From NCBI RefSeq assembly GCF_018343775.1, contig NZ_CP074349.1, forward strand, positions 3,958,001-4,022,000: DNA of 64,000 nucleotides, written 5' to 3'. The stretch is from Pseudomonas cichorii. Lineage in GTDB: Bacteria > Pseudomonadota > Gammaproteobacteria > Pseudomonadales > Pseudomonadaceae. The notes under the pieces were generated by a model. It made no database searches, had not been told where the DNA came from, and saw only the letters and a list, made by a program, of their open reading frames with translations. Both the position numbers and the translations under genes were made by a program. This document shows, one piece after another, positions 1 through 8,279 of the stretch (position 1 is the stretch's first letter; the number at the start of each line of letters is the position of its first letter).

Positions 1-213
1 CTGGCGATTGCCCGGGAGCATGAAGTCCCGATCTACGAAAATGCCGAGCTGGTCAAATTGCTGGCGCGCCTGGAACTGGGCGACAGCATCCCCGAGCCGC
101 TGTACCTGACCATCGCCGAAATCATCGCGTTTGCCTGGCACCTCAAAGGCAAGTTCCCGGCAGGCCAGGACCCGAATGCACCGCCGATCGAGCGGGATAT
201 CACGCCTCGGTAA
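1..213 (+). CDS. FlhB C-terminal-domain paralogue, 3' part only
   Basis: Frame 1 is open from the window edge to a TAA at 211-213, giving the last 70 residues of a protein. The sequence (HEVPIYENAELVKLLARLEL, then PEPLYLTIAEIIAFAWHLKG) aligns by eye with the C-terminal end of the full FlhB encoded at 15078-16214 (ILILESAALARSIYY... PAGLYLAVAQVLAYVYQIR). It therefore belongs to the EscU/YscU/HrcU/FlhB export-switch family. Short stand-alone FlhB C-domain proteins lie next to chemotaxis genes in many pseudomonads and can partly replace the FlhB cytoplasmic domain in other bacteria. The start and any NPTH site lie outside the window. It is convergent with the DUF2802 gene. Confidence 0.8.
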   Translation: MAIAREHEVPIYENAELVKLLARLELGDSIPEPLYLTIAEIIAFAWHLKGKFPAGQDPNAPPIERDITPR

Positions 214-227
214 ACACGCGCCCCCGT

Positions 228-245
228 GAGCGAATTCATTCGCGA
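228..245. repeat. REP-like palindrome, GAATTCATTCGCGA type
   Basis: GAGCGAATTCATTCGCGA matches one arm of the large hairpin at 20628-20675 and is partly repeated at 15032-15072. It is a lone arm here, between two convergent genes, as expected for Pseudomonas REP sequences. Confidence 0.6.
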
Positions 246-285
246 AGGAACCATGAAGACGCTTGCGCCGGATGTACCGGCCTCA

Positions 286-340
286 TCGCGGATAAATCCA
301 CTCCCACAACGCTAGCCTGTGGGAGTGGATTTATCCGCGA
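286..340. repeat. Perfect inverted repeat (REP pair), possible bidirectional terminator
   Basis: Two perfectly complementary 23-base arms (286-308 and 318-340) are separated by a 9-base loop. Each arm reads TGTGGGAG-GGATTTATCC-like followed by CGCGA, the usual plan of Pseudomonas REP elements. The repeat lies between two convergent gene ends, so it could stop transcription from both sides, though there is no run of T after the stem. Confidence 0.75.
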
Positions 341-356
341 CGGGGATTGAAAGCTG

Positions 357-761
357 TTACTGATCCGCAGTATTGCGATGCAGCTTGCTCATCAATTGCG
401 CTTCGGCCTGGGTCAGGCCGCAGGATTGAGTCAGCTCATCGACACTTGCTCCCATGCCGACCAGGCGTGCGGCCTGGGCGAAGGACAGCGTGGAGGGATC
501 GCGCTGTTCAAGGGCCGTGAGCTTGTCAGGCAGCGGTGCAACCATCGCACGCAACTCATGCAGGTCTTCCCCCATGCGCACCGTGCCGTTCTGGAAGGTG
601 TCCACACGCTTGGCCAACTCCCGGATCCGCTGGTCCCGCAAGGCACTGGCCTCATCACGCTCAGCGTCAAGAACCCGCTGACGTTTGGTATGAGCCAGGA
701 ACATTCCCAGGGTCACGACCCAGAGAATGCCCAGGAAGACAACTGCCGCCTCAAGAATCAA
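357..761 (-). CDS. DUF2802 membrane-anchored protein of the chemotaxis operon
   Basis: The 134-residue protein has one N-terminal membrane segment (about residues 4-23), a charged coiled-coil stretch (about 26-85) and a C-terminal helix-turn-helix-like segment (SFAQAARLVGMGASVDELTQ). Length and layout match the DUF2802 proteins that follow cheW in Pseudomonas flagellar clusters (PA1465-like). The function is unknown. The only start covering the membrane segment is a TTG directly after the cheW stop (TGATTG), so translation is probably coupled to cheW. It is the last gene of the operon. Confidence 0.8.
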   Translation of the reverse strand: MILEAAVVFLGILWVVTLGMFLAHTKRQRVLDAERDEASALRDQRIRELAKRVDTFQNGTVRMGEDLHELRAMVAPLPDKLTALEQRDPSTLSFAQAARLVGMGASVDELTQSCGLTQAEAQLMSKLHRNTADQ

Positions 762-1241
762 TCAGATGTTCTCCAGCTCGGACCACTCTTCTTCGGACAT
801 CATCTTGTCCAGCTCGACCAGAATCAGCAGCTCGCCGTTCTTGTTGCAGACGCCCTGAATGAACTTGGCGGTTTCGTCGTTGCCCACGTTCGGCGCGGTT
901 TCGACTTCGGACTGACGCAGGTAAACCACTTCCGCCACGCTGTCGACCAGAATACCGACGACCTGCTTGTCAGCTTCGATGATCACGATACGGGTGTTGT
1001 CGCTGACTTCCACCGGAGCCAGGCCGAAGCGCTGACGGGTGTCGATCACGGTCACGACGTTACCGCGCAGGTTGATGATGCCCAGCACATAGCTTGGCGC
1101 ACCCGGCACAGGAGCGATTTCGGTGTAACGCAGCACTTCCTGAACCTGCATCACGTTGATGCCGTACGACTCATTGTCCAGGCGGAAAGTCACCCACTGC
1201 AGGATAGGATCTTCGGAACCTTGTGCAGACGTCTTATTCAT
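762..1241 (-). CDS. cheW: Chemotaxis coupling protein CheW
   Basis: The 159 residues form one CheW domain (about 13-150), with the typical opening QWVTFRLDNESYGINVMQVQ, then YVLGIINLRGNVVTVIDTR and IVIIEADKQVVGILVDSV. CheW links chemoreceptors to the kinase CheA in the polar array. It lies between parP upstream and the DUF2802 gene downstream in the order known from P. aeruginosa (PA1464). The length is normal and the ATG start gives the full domain. Confidence 0.95.
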   Translation of the reverse strand: MNKTSAQGSEDPILQWVTFRLDNESYGINVMQVQEVLRYTEIAPVPGAPSYVLGIINLRGNVVTVIDTRQRFGLAPVEVSDNTRIVIIEADKQVVGILVDSVAEVVYLRQSEVETAPNVGNDETAKFIQGVCNKNGELLILVELDKMMSEEEWSELENI

Positions 1242-1298
1242 ACCGCTAACCCCTCACGTGTGTACTCTGCGGGCAACGCCTCTGGCGCCAACCCATGA

Positions 1299-2183
1299 TT
1301 ATCTCGATTTGTTCAACTGCTTGACCGCGCCACTGGCTATCAACTCGGCCAACTCTGCAACATCCACCAACGCGCACATATGCTCGATCACTGTTCCCGC
1401 CAGCCATGGACGCTGACCACGATGGCCCCGCCATTTGATCTCGGCAGGATCGAGGCGCAGTGAACGGCTGACCTGATGCACGGCCAGCCCCCACTCGTAG
1501 CCTTGAACCGAGATCACGTACTGCAATCCCTGGCGAAAATCGTCGCGGTAGCGATCAGGCATGATCCAGCGCGCTGTATCCAATACTTTCAGGTTGCCTG
1601 CCTGGCTGGGCAGGATCCCGAGAAACCAGTCCGGTTGCCCGAACAGGGGTGTCAACTCCTGGCCTGCCAGAGGGTAGATCGACCCCAGGCATATCAGCGG
1701 TACGGCCAGCGTCAAACCCGCTACATCAAACAACAGACACTCGAAAGGCTCGTCGGCCCAGGCCGGACGTCCTTCCCGGTTCGGCGGTGGAGTCGGCGTG
1801 CGTTGTTCACCCGTGGTGCTCAACTGGACGACAGGCTCGACCACTTCCACTTTCGGCACTGCAACTTCGGCAACGACCACCGGCGCCGGCACCTCTACAG
1901 GTACCTCTACAGGTACCTCGACAGGCGTCACCACCGGAACAACAACCGGCGCCGCCACTGCAACGGGTACAGCCACCGGAGCGGGTGCCGCAACGGCCAC
2001 TGCAACGGGTTTGACCTGCTGCCTGCGCGCATCGAGAGCCTGCTCTTCGAGCACTGCAGCCTGGAACTCGTCGATGGTATCCGACGGTTCTTCAAGTTCT
2101 TCAGTGGCATCCTGAAGCAAGGAGTCCAGATACGACTGCAATGCCAGTTTTGGCCGTGTAGCAACTTCTAAAGGGCGGTTCAT
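1299..2183 (-). CDS. parP: ParP-like protein with C-terminal CheW-like domain
   Basis: The 294 residues contain a short N-terminal region, a low-complexity Val/Pro/Ala/Glu linker (about 55-130) and a C-terminal CheW-like (AIF) domain from about 145 (FECLLFDVAGLTLAVPLICL... VLDTARWIM... YEWGLAVHQV). Position next to a ParA ATPase matches PA1463 and the ParC/ParP pair that holds chemotaxis arrays at the cell pole; in this family ParP binds CheA. I chose the ATG at 2183 (MNRPLEV). A TTG nine codons upstream (2210), with AGGTGG just before it, is a real alternative. The linker contains a 12-base triplicated repeat. Confidence 0.85.
   Translation of the reverse strand: MNRPLEVATRPKLALQSYLDSLLQDATEELEEPSDTIDEFQAAVLEEQALDARRQQVKPVAVAVAAPAPVAVPVAVAAPVVVPVVTPVEVPVEVPVEVPAPVVVAEVAVPKVEVVEPVVQLSTTGEQRTPTPPPNREGRPAWADEPFECLLFDVAGLTLAVPLICLGSIYPLAGQELTPLFGQPDWFLGILPSQAGNLKVLDTARWIMPDRYRDDFRQGLQYVISVQGYEWGLAVHQVSRSLRLDPAEIKWRGHRGQRPWLAGTVIEHMCALVDVAELAELIASGAVKQLNKSR
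1891..1926. repeat. 12-base tandem repeat, three copies, inside parP
   Basis: The unit ACCTCTACAGGT occurs at 1891-1902 and 1903-1914, with a two-mismatch copy at 1915-1926. Twelve bases encode four residues (VEVP type), so a change in copy number lengthens or shortens the linker without a frameshift. Confidence 0.85.
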
Positions 2184-2285
2184 ACCGGGGCCCAACGAAA
2201 AATGGAGCAAGTGCCACCTGATAAGCTTATCGGCCGCATGGAGGCCTGACTTGAGCGGGCTGCACAGAAAGAATAAGGACGCACG

Positions 2286-3074
2286 TCAAGCCACCTGAGC
2301 CGTAAGCTGCTCGGAGAGCATGTGTTTGAGCAATGCCCGGTAAGCCATGACCCCGCGGCTCTTGCCATCGTTCTGGGATGGCGTGATACCGGCACGGCTG
2401 GCATCGCGCAGACGGGTATCAACAGGCACGTAGGCTTTCCAGACGTGGTCGGGAAAACTGTCACGCAGCAGCTTGAGCGTGCCCATGGAAGCCTGGGTCC
2501 GACGGTCGAACAGGGTCGGCACGATAGTGTACGGCAACGGTGTCTTGCGAGAACGGTTGATCATCGCCAGGGTATTGACCATGCGCTCCAGGCCTTTGAC
2601 GGCCAGGAACTCGGTCTGTACCGGAATCGCCAGTTGCTGACTCGCAGCCAGGGCGTTGACCATCAGGACACCCAGCAAGGGCGGACTGTCGATCAGGGCA
2701 TAGTCAAAATCCTGCCACAACTGCGCAAGGCTCTTGGCGATGACCAGGCCCAGACCGCTCTGCCCCGGCGACTGACGCTCAAGGGTCGCCAGGGCCGTGC
2801 TCGAAGGCAGCAGGGAAATACGTTCATCACTGGTCGGCAGCAGCAACTGGCCGGGCAACCCATCAGGGACCGAGCCTTTGTGCAGGAACAGATCGAAAAC
2901 GCTATGTTCCAGCTCATCGGGGTTATGCCCGAAATAGCTGGTCATGGAGCCGTGGGGGTCCAGATCGACCACGACCACGCGCTTGCCCGCGTCAGCCAGT
3001 AATCCGGCCAGGGCAATGGTCGTAGTGGTCTTGCCGACTCCACCTTTCTGATTGGCTACTGCCCAGACTCTCAT
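2286..3074 (-). CDS. parC: ParC-like ParA-family ATPase
   Basis: The 262 residues begin MRVWAVANQKGGVGKTTTTI, a deviant Walker A motif of the ParA/MinD family, followed by VVVVDLDPHGSMTSYFG (switch I) and DYALIDSPPLLGVLMVNAL (Walker B). The start at 3074 gives the length of PA1462; the longer open frame to 3203 only adds an unrelated N-terminus. In Vibrio and Pseudomonas this ATPase positions chemoreceptor arrays at the pole together with ParP, encoded just downstream. It lies between motD and parP in the chemotaxis operon. Confidence 0.88.
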   Translation of the reverse strand: MRVWAVANQKGGVGKTTTTIALAGLLADAGKRVVVVDLDPHGSMTSYFGHNPDELEHSVFDLFLHKGSVPDGLPGQLLLPTSDERISLLPSSTALATLERQSPGQSGLGLVIAKSLAQLWQDFDYALIDSPPLLGVLMVNALAASQQLAIPVQTEFLAVKGLERMVNTLAMINRSRKTPLPYTIVPTLFDRRTQASMGTLKLLRDSFPDHVWKAYVPVDTRLRDASRAGITPSQNDGKSRGVMAYRALLKHMLSEQLTAQVA

Positions 3075-3120
3075 TGATGTTTTTCCTTCCGCACAACGAC
3101 GACCATATCGATAACGACTG

Positions 3121-4008
3121 CTAGAGGGCGGGTGACGGAGAATTGACGGCGTTCGCTCGTACCGGCGGCTTTGCTGGCACAGGTGCAGTTTGTGTGCCAG
3201 CACGCCTCAAAGCGGCATCAGGTTGTGCATTGGCCGTGCCGGTGCTGGTCAGACTACGCCGAACATCGAGGTTACGCGAGATGACCAGCACCACGCGACG
3301 GTTCTTTGCACGCCCCGCCGTCGTGGTATTGGTTGCAATCGGCTGGAACTCGCCATAGCCCACCGAAGCCAGTCGGGCAGGATTGACACCGTCCATGGCC
3401 AGCATGCGCACGATACTCGCGGACCGGGCCGACGACAGCTCCCAGTTGGTGGGGTATTGAGCGGTACTGATCGGCTGATCGTCGGTGAAACCTTCCACGT
3501 GGATCGGGTTGTCGAAGCGTTTGACGATCCCGGCCACCTTTTCAATGATGGTGAACGCCTTGTCGCTGGGCATGGCATCGCCACTGCCGAACAACAGGCT
3601 GGAGTTGAGTTCGATCTCGATCCACAGTTCGTTGCCGCGCACGGTCATCTGGTCGGACTTGATCAGGTCACCGAAGGCATCGCGCACATTGTCGGCGATG
3701 GTCTGCAGCGGATCGTCAGACTTCTGGCCGATACCGGCATCGGTCTGCTCGCTTTCCTTGAGCAACGGCTGGGCAGGCGTGACGCTCACCGGGCGCTGCT
3801 CGCCGATGGGAATGGGCTTCATGGTGCGCTCGGCGTCGTTGAATACGCCGACCAGCGCCTGGGACAGAATCTTGTACTTGCCTTCGTTGATGGACGAAAT
3901 CGAGTACATCACCACGAAAAAGGCAAACAGCAGCGTAATGAAGTCGGCATAGGAAACCAGCCAGCGTTCATGATTCTCATGCTCTTCGGGTGGACGACGG
4001 CGAGCCAT
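3121..4008 (-). CDS. motD: Flagellar stator protein MotD (MotB family)
   Basis: The 295 residues show a single membrane segment (about 17-38, LVSYADFITLLFAFFVVMYS) that includes the conserved proton-binding Asp of the MotB family (YADF). An OmpA-like peptidoglycan-binding domain follows (about 125-250, with VEGFTDDQPIS and NRRVVLVISR). MotD pairs with MotC to form one of the two Pseudomonas stators. A Pro/Ala-rich C-terminal tail follows the OmpA domain. It is six bases downstream of motC, so the two are probably co-translated. Confidence 0.93.
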   Translation of the reverse strand: MARRRPPEEHENHERWLVSYADFITLLFAFFVVMYSISSINEGKYKILSQALVGVFNDAERTMKPIPIGEQRPVSVTPAQPLLKESEQTDAGIGQKSDDPLQTIADNVRDAFGDLIKSDQMTVRGNELWIEIELNSSLLFGSGDAMPSDKAFTIIEKVAGIVKRFDNPIHVEGFTDDQPISTAQYPTNWELSSARSASIVRMLAMDGVNPARLASVGYGEFQPIATNTTTAGRAKNRRVVLVISRNLDVRRSLTSTGTANAQPDAALRRAGTQTAPVPAKPPVRANAVNSPSPAL

Positions 4009-4014
4009 GCGGCA

Positions 4015-4755
4015 TTACTCCATGAAGCCTTGCAGCTTGAGTTCGATGGAGCGCGGGTTTTCACCCTCGGCAATGGAAAGCAGACCTTCGAGCAGCATTT
4101 CCCGATAACGGGCCTGACGATGAGCAATGGCCTTGAGCTTGTTGGCCACCGGCAAGAGAATCAGGTTGGCCATGGCAACACCGTAAATGGTCGCCACGAA
4201 AGCCACCGCGATCCCGCTGCCCAGCTGGCTTGGATCGGCCAGGTTGCCCATCACATGGATCAGGCCCATGACCGCACCGATGATACCCACGGTCGGCGCA
4301 TAGCCGCCCATGCTTTCAAATACCTTGGCCGCCTGGATGTCGCGGGTTTCCTGAGTGATGAGATCCACTTCCAGAATACTGCGAATCGCCTCGGGCTCGG
4401 CACCGTCCACCAGCAACTGCAGACCCTTGCGGGAATAATTGTCGGGTTCGGTATCGGCAACCGTTTCCAGTCCCAGCAGACCTTCCTTGCGAGCGGTCAG
4501 GCTCCAGCCAATCACCCGATCGACACCGCCCGCCAGATCGATACGTGGCGGGAACAGAATCCAGCCAACGATTTGCATCGCACGCTTGAAAGCGCCCATC
4601 GACGACTGCAACAGCGAAGCGCCCAGCGTACCGCCCACCACGATCAAGGCGGCCGGGCCGTTGAGCAGAGCACTCAGGTGCCCGCCTTCCAGGAAGTTGC
4701 CACCAATAATGGCAACGAACGCCAGGATAAGACCGATAAGGCTCAGTACATCCAT
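4015..4755 (-). CDS. motC: Flagellar stator protein MotC (MotA family)
   Basis: The 246 residues have the MotA/ExbB layout: two N-terminal membrane segments (about 3-22 and 32-50), a cytoplasmic domain, and two further segments (about 148-168 and 180-200), including GGYAPTVGIIGAVMGLIHVM. MotC and MotD form a proton-driven stator used in P. aeruginosa mainly for swarming and viscous conditions. The start codon overlaps the cheB stop (TGATG), showing translational coupling. Confidence 0.93.
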   Translation of the reverse strand: MDVLSLIGLILAFVAIIGGNFLEGGHLSALLNGPAALIVVGGTLGASLLQSSMGAFKRAMQIVGWILFPPRIDLAGGVDRVIGWSLTARKEGLLGLETVADTEPDNYSRKGLQLLVDGAEPEAIRSILEVDLITQETRDIQAAKVFESMGGYAPTVGIIGAVMGLIHVMGNLADPSQLGSGIAVAFVATIYGVAMANLILLPVANKLKAIAHRQARYREMLLEGLLSIAEGENPRSIELKLQGFME

Positions 4756-5921
4756 CAGATACAGGCCTCGACCAGATGCCGACCGATATCGTCAAGGCTG
4801 TAGATCGCATCCGCCAGATCGGCTTTGACAATGGCCATCGGCATGCCGTAGATCACACAGCTCGCCTCGTCCTGCGCCCAGACGCTGCTGCCACCCTGCT
4901 TGAGCAGGCGCGCACCTTCACGGCCGTCGGCGCCCATGCCGGTCAACACCACAGCCAGCACCTTGTCGCCATAGGACTTGGAAGCCGAACCGAAGGTGAT
5001 GTCCACACAGGGTTTGTAATTGAGGCGCTCGTCACCCGGCAGGATTTTCACCGCGCCACGACCATCCACCATCATCTGCTTGCCGCCCGGTGCCAGCAAC
5101 GCCAGACCCGGACGCAGGATGTCGCCATCCTCCGCTTCCTTGACGCTGATCTTGCACAGCTTGTCCAGACGCTCGGCAAATGCCTTGGTGAACGCTGCGG
5201 GCATGTGCTGGATCAGGACCAGAGGTGCCGGAAAATTGGCAGGCAACTGGGTCAGGACCCGCTGCAATGCCACCGGACCACCCGTAGACGTGCCGATGGC
5301 CACCAGCTTGTAGGCCTTGCGCTTGGGCGCGCCCGAGTGAGCATGGGGAGCCGGTGCGTGATGAGCCGGCGCATGGGCTGCTGGCGCGGGCGCCGTGCGC
5401 GGCGGCACGGTGCGGGCTGGCGGCACGGTCGTACGGGCTGGTGCAGAGGCCGGAGCCGGTGCTGGCGCAGCCGATGCCGATGCCGATGCAGTGGCCGGCG
5501 AACTCACGCCACTGAAACGACGATTGCTGCGCGCGATGCTGTTGATCTTCTCGCACAGCAGTTGCTTGACCTTCGTCGGGTTACGCGAAATGTCTTCGAA
5601 ATTCTTGGGCAGGAAGTCCACTGCACCGGCGTCCAGGGCATCCAGCGTAACGCGGGCACCTTCATGGGTCAGTGAAGAGAACATCAGGACCGGAGTCGGG
5701 ATGCGCTGCATGATGTGTCGAACCGACGTAATGCCATCCATCATCGGCATTTCGTAGTCCATGGTGATCACATCGGGCTTGAGCGCCAGAGCCTGTTCGA
5801 TGGCTTCCTTGCCATTTGTCGCCGTACCGACGACCTGGATGTTGGGGTCCGAAGAAAGAATTTCCGATACGCGGCGGCGGAAGAAACCGGAATCATCCAC
5901 CACCAGGACCTTGACTGCCAT
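4755..5921 (-). CDS. cheB: Chemotaxis methylesterase/response regulator CheB
   Basis: The 388 residues carry a receiver domain (1-120) with acidic pair D9/D10 and phospho-acceptor D55, then a long Ala/Pro/His-rich linker (about 140-200), then the CheB methylesterase domain with triad S212 (GTSTGG), H239 (LIQHMP) and D332 (GMGADG). CheB removes methyl groups from chemoreceptors during adaptation. I used the ATG at 5921 ([10 protein letters not shown]), the family start; the open frame extends two codons upstream. The matching methyltransferase CheR is not in this window. Confidence 0.95.
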   Translation of the reverse strand: MAVKVLVVDDSGFFRRRVSEILSSDPNIQVVGTATNGKEAIEQALALKPDVITMDYEMPMMDGITSVRHIMQRIPTPVLMFSSLTHEGARVTLDALDAGAVDFLPKNFEDISRNPTKVKQLLCEKINSIARSNRRFSGVSSPATASASASAAPAPAPASAPARTTVPPARTVPPRTAPAPAAHAPAHHAPAPHAHSGAPKRKAYKLVAIGTSTGGPVALQRVLTQLPANFPAPLVLIQHMPAAFTKAFAERLDKLCKISVKEAEDGDILRPGLALLAPGGKQMMVDGRGAVKILPGDERLNYKPCVDITFGSASKSYGDKVLAVVLTGMGADGREGARLLKQGGSSVWAQDEASCVIYGMPMAIVKADLADAIYSLDDIGRHLVEACI

Positions 5922-5972
5922 AAACACTCCAATAGGCGCAGCAGGCAGCTTGCGCTGCCCGCGACCCCAGAA

Positions 5973-8246
5973 TCAAATACGCCGTGCGGCGTAACGCTTG
6001 AGCATGCTCGGTACATCCAGAATCAGGGCGATGCGACCGTCACCGGTGATGGTGGCGCCCGACATGCCTGGCGTACCTTGCAACATCTTGCCCAGCGGTT
6101 TGATAACCACTTCTTCCTGACCGACCAGCTGATCGACCACGAAGCCGATACGCTGGGTACCCACCGAAAGGATCACCACATGGCCTTCATGCTGTTCTTC
6201 ATGGGCGGCAGAACTGATCAGCCAGCGCTTGAGATAGAACAGTGGCAGGGCCTTGTCACGAACGATCACGACTTCCTGGCCATCGACGACGTTGGTGGTC
6301 GACAGGTCCAGATGGAAGATTTCGTTCACGTTGACCAACGGGAAGGCAAAAGCCTGGTTGCCCAACATGACCATCAGGGTCGGCATGATTGCCAGAGTCA
6401 GAGGCACCTTGATGACAATCTTGGAGCCCTGGCCCTTGGTGGAGTAGATGTTGATCGTACCGTTGAGCTGGGCAATCTTGGTTTTCACCACGTCCATGCC
6501 CACGCCGCGTCCGGAGATGTCGGAAATCTCGGATTTGGTCGAGAAGCCCGGTGCGAAGATCAGGTTGTAGCAATCGGTATCGCTCAGGCGGTCGGCAGCA
6601 TCCTTGTCCATCACGCCACGCTTCACAGCGATAGCACGCAGAACGTTGGGATCCATGCCTTTGCCGTCATCGGAAATCGACAGCAGGATATGGTCACCCT
6701 CCTGCTCGGCGGAAAGAACCACTCGCCCGCCACGTGACTTGCCAGAAGCTTCACGTTCTTCAGGCATTTCGATACCGTGGTCTACCGCGTTGCGCACCAA
6801 GTGGACCAACGGGTCGGCAAGCGCCTCTACGAGGTTCTTGTCCAGGTCGGTTTCTTCACCGACCAGCTCCAGGTTGATTTCCTTCTTGAGCTGACGCGCC
6901 AGGTCGCGAACCAGTCGCGGGAAGCGGCCGAAGACTTTCTTGATCGGCTGCATCCGGGTCTTCATCACCGCGGTCTGCAGGTCGGCGGTGACCACATCCA
7001 GGTTCGATACGGCCTTGGACATGGCTTCATCGCCACTGTTGAGACCCAGGCGAACCAGACGGTTACGCACCAGCACCAGTTCGCCGACCATGTTCATGAT
7101 CTCGTCCAGACGCGCAGTATCGACCCGTACGGTAGTTTCCGCTTCAGAGGCCACAGGCTTTTCACCCGCGCCGCCAGCAGCAGGTGCGCGAGCCGGGGCC
7201 GGGGCCGCAGCAGGCGCTGCCGGTTTGGCCGCAGGTGCCGCAGCGGCAGCCGGTTTGGCTACTGCTGCAGGTGGCGGTGGAGGCGCAGCTGCTGCCACAT
7301 TGGCGGCAACGGCTTGAGGCTCGAACTTGCCTTTGCCATGCAGCTCATCCAGCAGGCTCTCGAACTCGTGATCGGTGATTTCATCACTGGCCGCCTTGGC
7401 AGCAGGCGCGGCAGCCTTGGCAGGTGCCGGGGCAGCCGCTGCTGCAACCGGAGCTGCAACGACACTGGCATCGAACGAGCCCTTGCCATGCAACTGATCG
7501 AGCAAGGCTTCAAATTCGTCGTCAGTGATTTCATCGCTGGCAGGTGCAGCGCCACTGCTCGGAGCAGCCGCTACGGGAGCAGGCGCAGGAGCCGCGACGG
7601 CATCAGGCGCAAACTGGCCCTTGCCATGCAACTGGTCGAGCAGCGATTCGAATTCCTGATCGGTGATTTCATCGCTGGCCGCCGCAGGAGCCTGTGCCGC
7701 CGCAGCAGGCGCTGCATCGGCCTTGGCCGCGCTCATGGTATCGAGCAGATGCTCGAACTCGGCGTCAGTGATGTCGTCGCTTGCAGCGGGCTCTACAGGA
7801 GCCGCCTCGACAACAGGAGGTGGTGGCGGTGCAGCGGCCTCAGCCTGCTGAGCCGACTCGGGCTCGGCAAGACGCGACAGCGCAGCCAGCAGTTCTGGAG
7901 TCGCAGGCGTAAGGTCGGTCCGCTCGCGCACCTGACCGAACATGCTGTTGACTGTATCCAGAGCTTCAAGGACCACGTCCATCAATTCGGCGTCAACGCG
8001 GCGCTCCCCCTTGCGAAGGATGTCGAACACGTTTTCGGCGATGTGGCAGCACTCCACCAGCTCATGGAGCTGGAGGAAGCCGGCGCCCCCTTTTACAGTG
8101 TGAAAACCGCGAAAAATTGCATTGAGCAGATCCGCATCATCTGGTCGGCTTTCCAGCTCGACCAACTGTTCAGACAACTGCTCCAGAATTTCGCCGGCCT
8201 CTACCAGAAAATCCTGAAGGATCTCTTCATCGGCGCCGAAGCTCAT
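5973..8246 (-). CDS. cheA: Chemotaxis histidine kinase CheA
   Basis: The 757 residues comprise an Hpt (P1) domain with H49 (FRGFHTVKGG), a linker of about 250 residues rich in Ala and Pro, a dimerisation domain (about 368-430), an ATPase domain with N box around N486 (HLVRNAVDHG) and G box (SISDDGKGMD, 525-532), and a C-terminal CheW-like domain (about 615-750). The linker has no compact P2 domain that I can recognise. Instead it holds four copies of a motif of the form SDEITDxEFExLLDxLHGKG (156-175, 191-210, 237-256, 287-306). CheA phosphorylates CheY and CheB. It lies directly upstream of cheB in the operon. Confidence 0.96.
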   Translation of the reverse strand: MSFGADEEILQDFLVEAGEILEQLSEQLVELESRPDDADLLNAIFRGFHTVKGGAGFLQLHELVECCHIAENVFDILRKGERRVDAELMDVVLEALDTVNSMFGQVRERTDLTPATPELLAALSRLAEPESAQQAEAAAPPPPPVVEAAPVEPAASDDITDAEFEHLLDTMSAAKADAAPAAAAQAPAAASDEITDQEFESLLDQLHGKGQFAPDAVAAPAPAPVAAAPSSGAAPASDEITDDEFEALLDQLHGKGSFDASVVAAPVAAAAAPAPAKAAAPAAKAASDEITDHEFESLLDELHGKGKFEPQAVAANVAAAAPPPPPAAVAKPAAAAAPAAKPAAPAAAPAPARAPAAGGAGEKPVASEAETTVRVDTARLDEIMNMVGELVLVRNRLVRLGLNSGDEAMSKAVSNLDVVTADLQTAVMKTRMQPIKKVFGRFPRLVRDLARQLKKEINLELVGEETDLDKNLVEALADPLVHLVRNAVDHGIEMPEEREASGKSRGGRVVLSAEQEGDHILLSISDDGKGMDPNVLRAIAVKRGVMDKDAADRLSDTDCYNLIFAPGFSTKSEISDISGRGVGMDVVKTKIAQLNGTINIYSTKGQGSKIVIKVPLTLAIMPTLMVMLGNQAFAFPLVNVNEIFHLDLSTTNVVDGQEVVIVRDKALPLFYLKRWLISSAAHEEQHEGHVVILSVGTQRIGFVVDQLVGQEEVVIKPLGKMLQGTPGMSGATITGDGRIALILDVPSMLKRYAARRI
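7329..7781 (-). repeat. Four-fold coding repeat in the CheA linker
   Basis: CheA residues 156-306 contain four copies of an about 20-residue acidic/hydrophobic motif separated by 15-31 residues of Ala/Pro spacer. Copies 2-4 end in LHGKG; copy 1 (SDDITDAEFEHLLDTM) is degenerate at its end. The pattern [IL]-[ST]-x-x-E-[IF]-[DE]-x-L-L is shared with the N-terminus of FliM in this window (LSQDEIDALLHG). Confidence 0.85.
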
Positions 8247-8279
8247 TGGGGTGCTCCCTAAAATTAACCGTCAACAGAC

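Noticed and set aside
3190..4803. Plus-strand open frame of 537 codons across motC and motD
   Set aside because: It runs antisense over two certain genes, has no plausible ribosome site, and its translation looks like a shadow frame.
7329..7781. CheA repeats as an assembly artefact
   Set aside because: The four copies differ in sequence and spacers, and the frame is kept throughout, so they are not a collapsed or expanded identical repeat.
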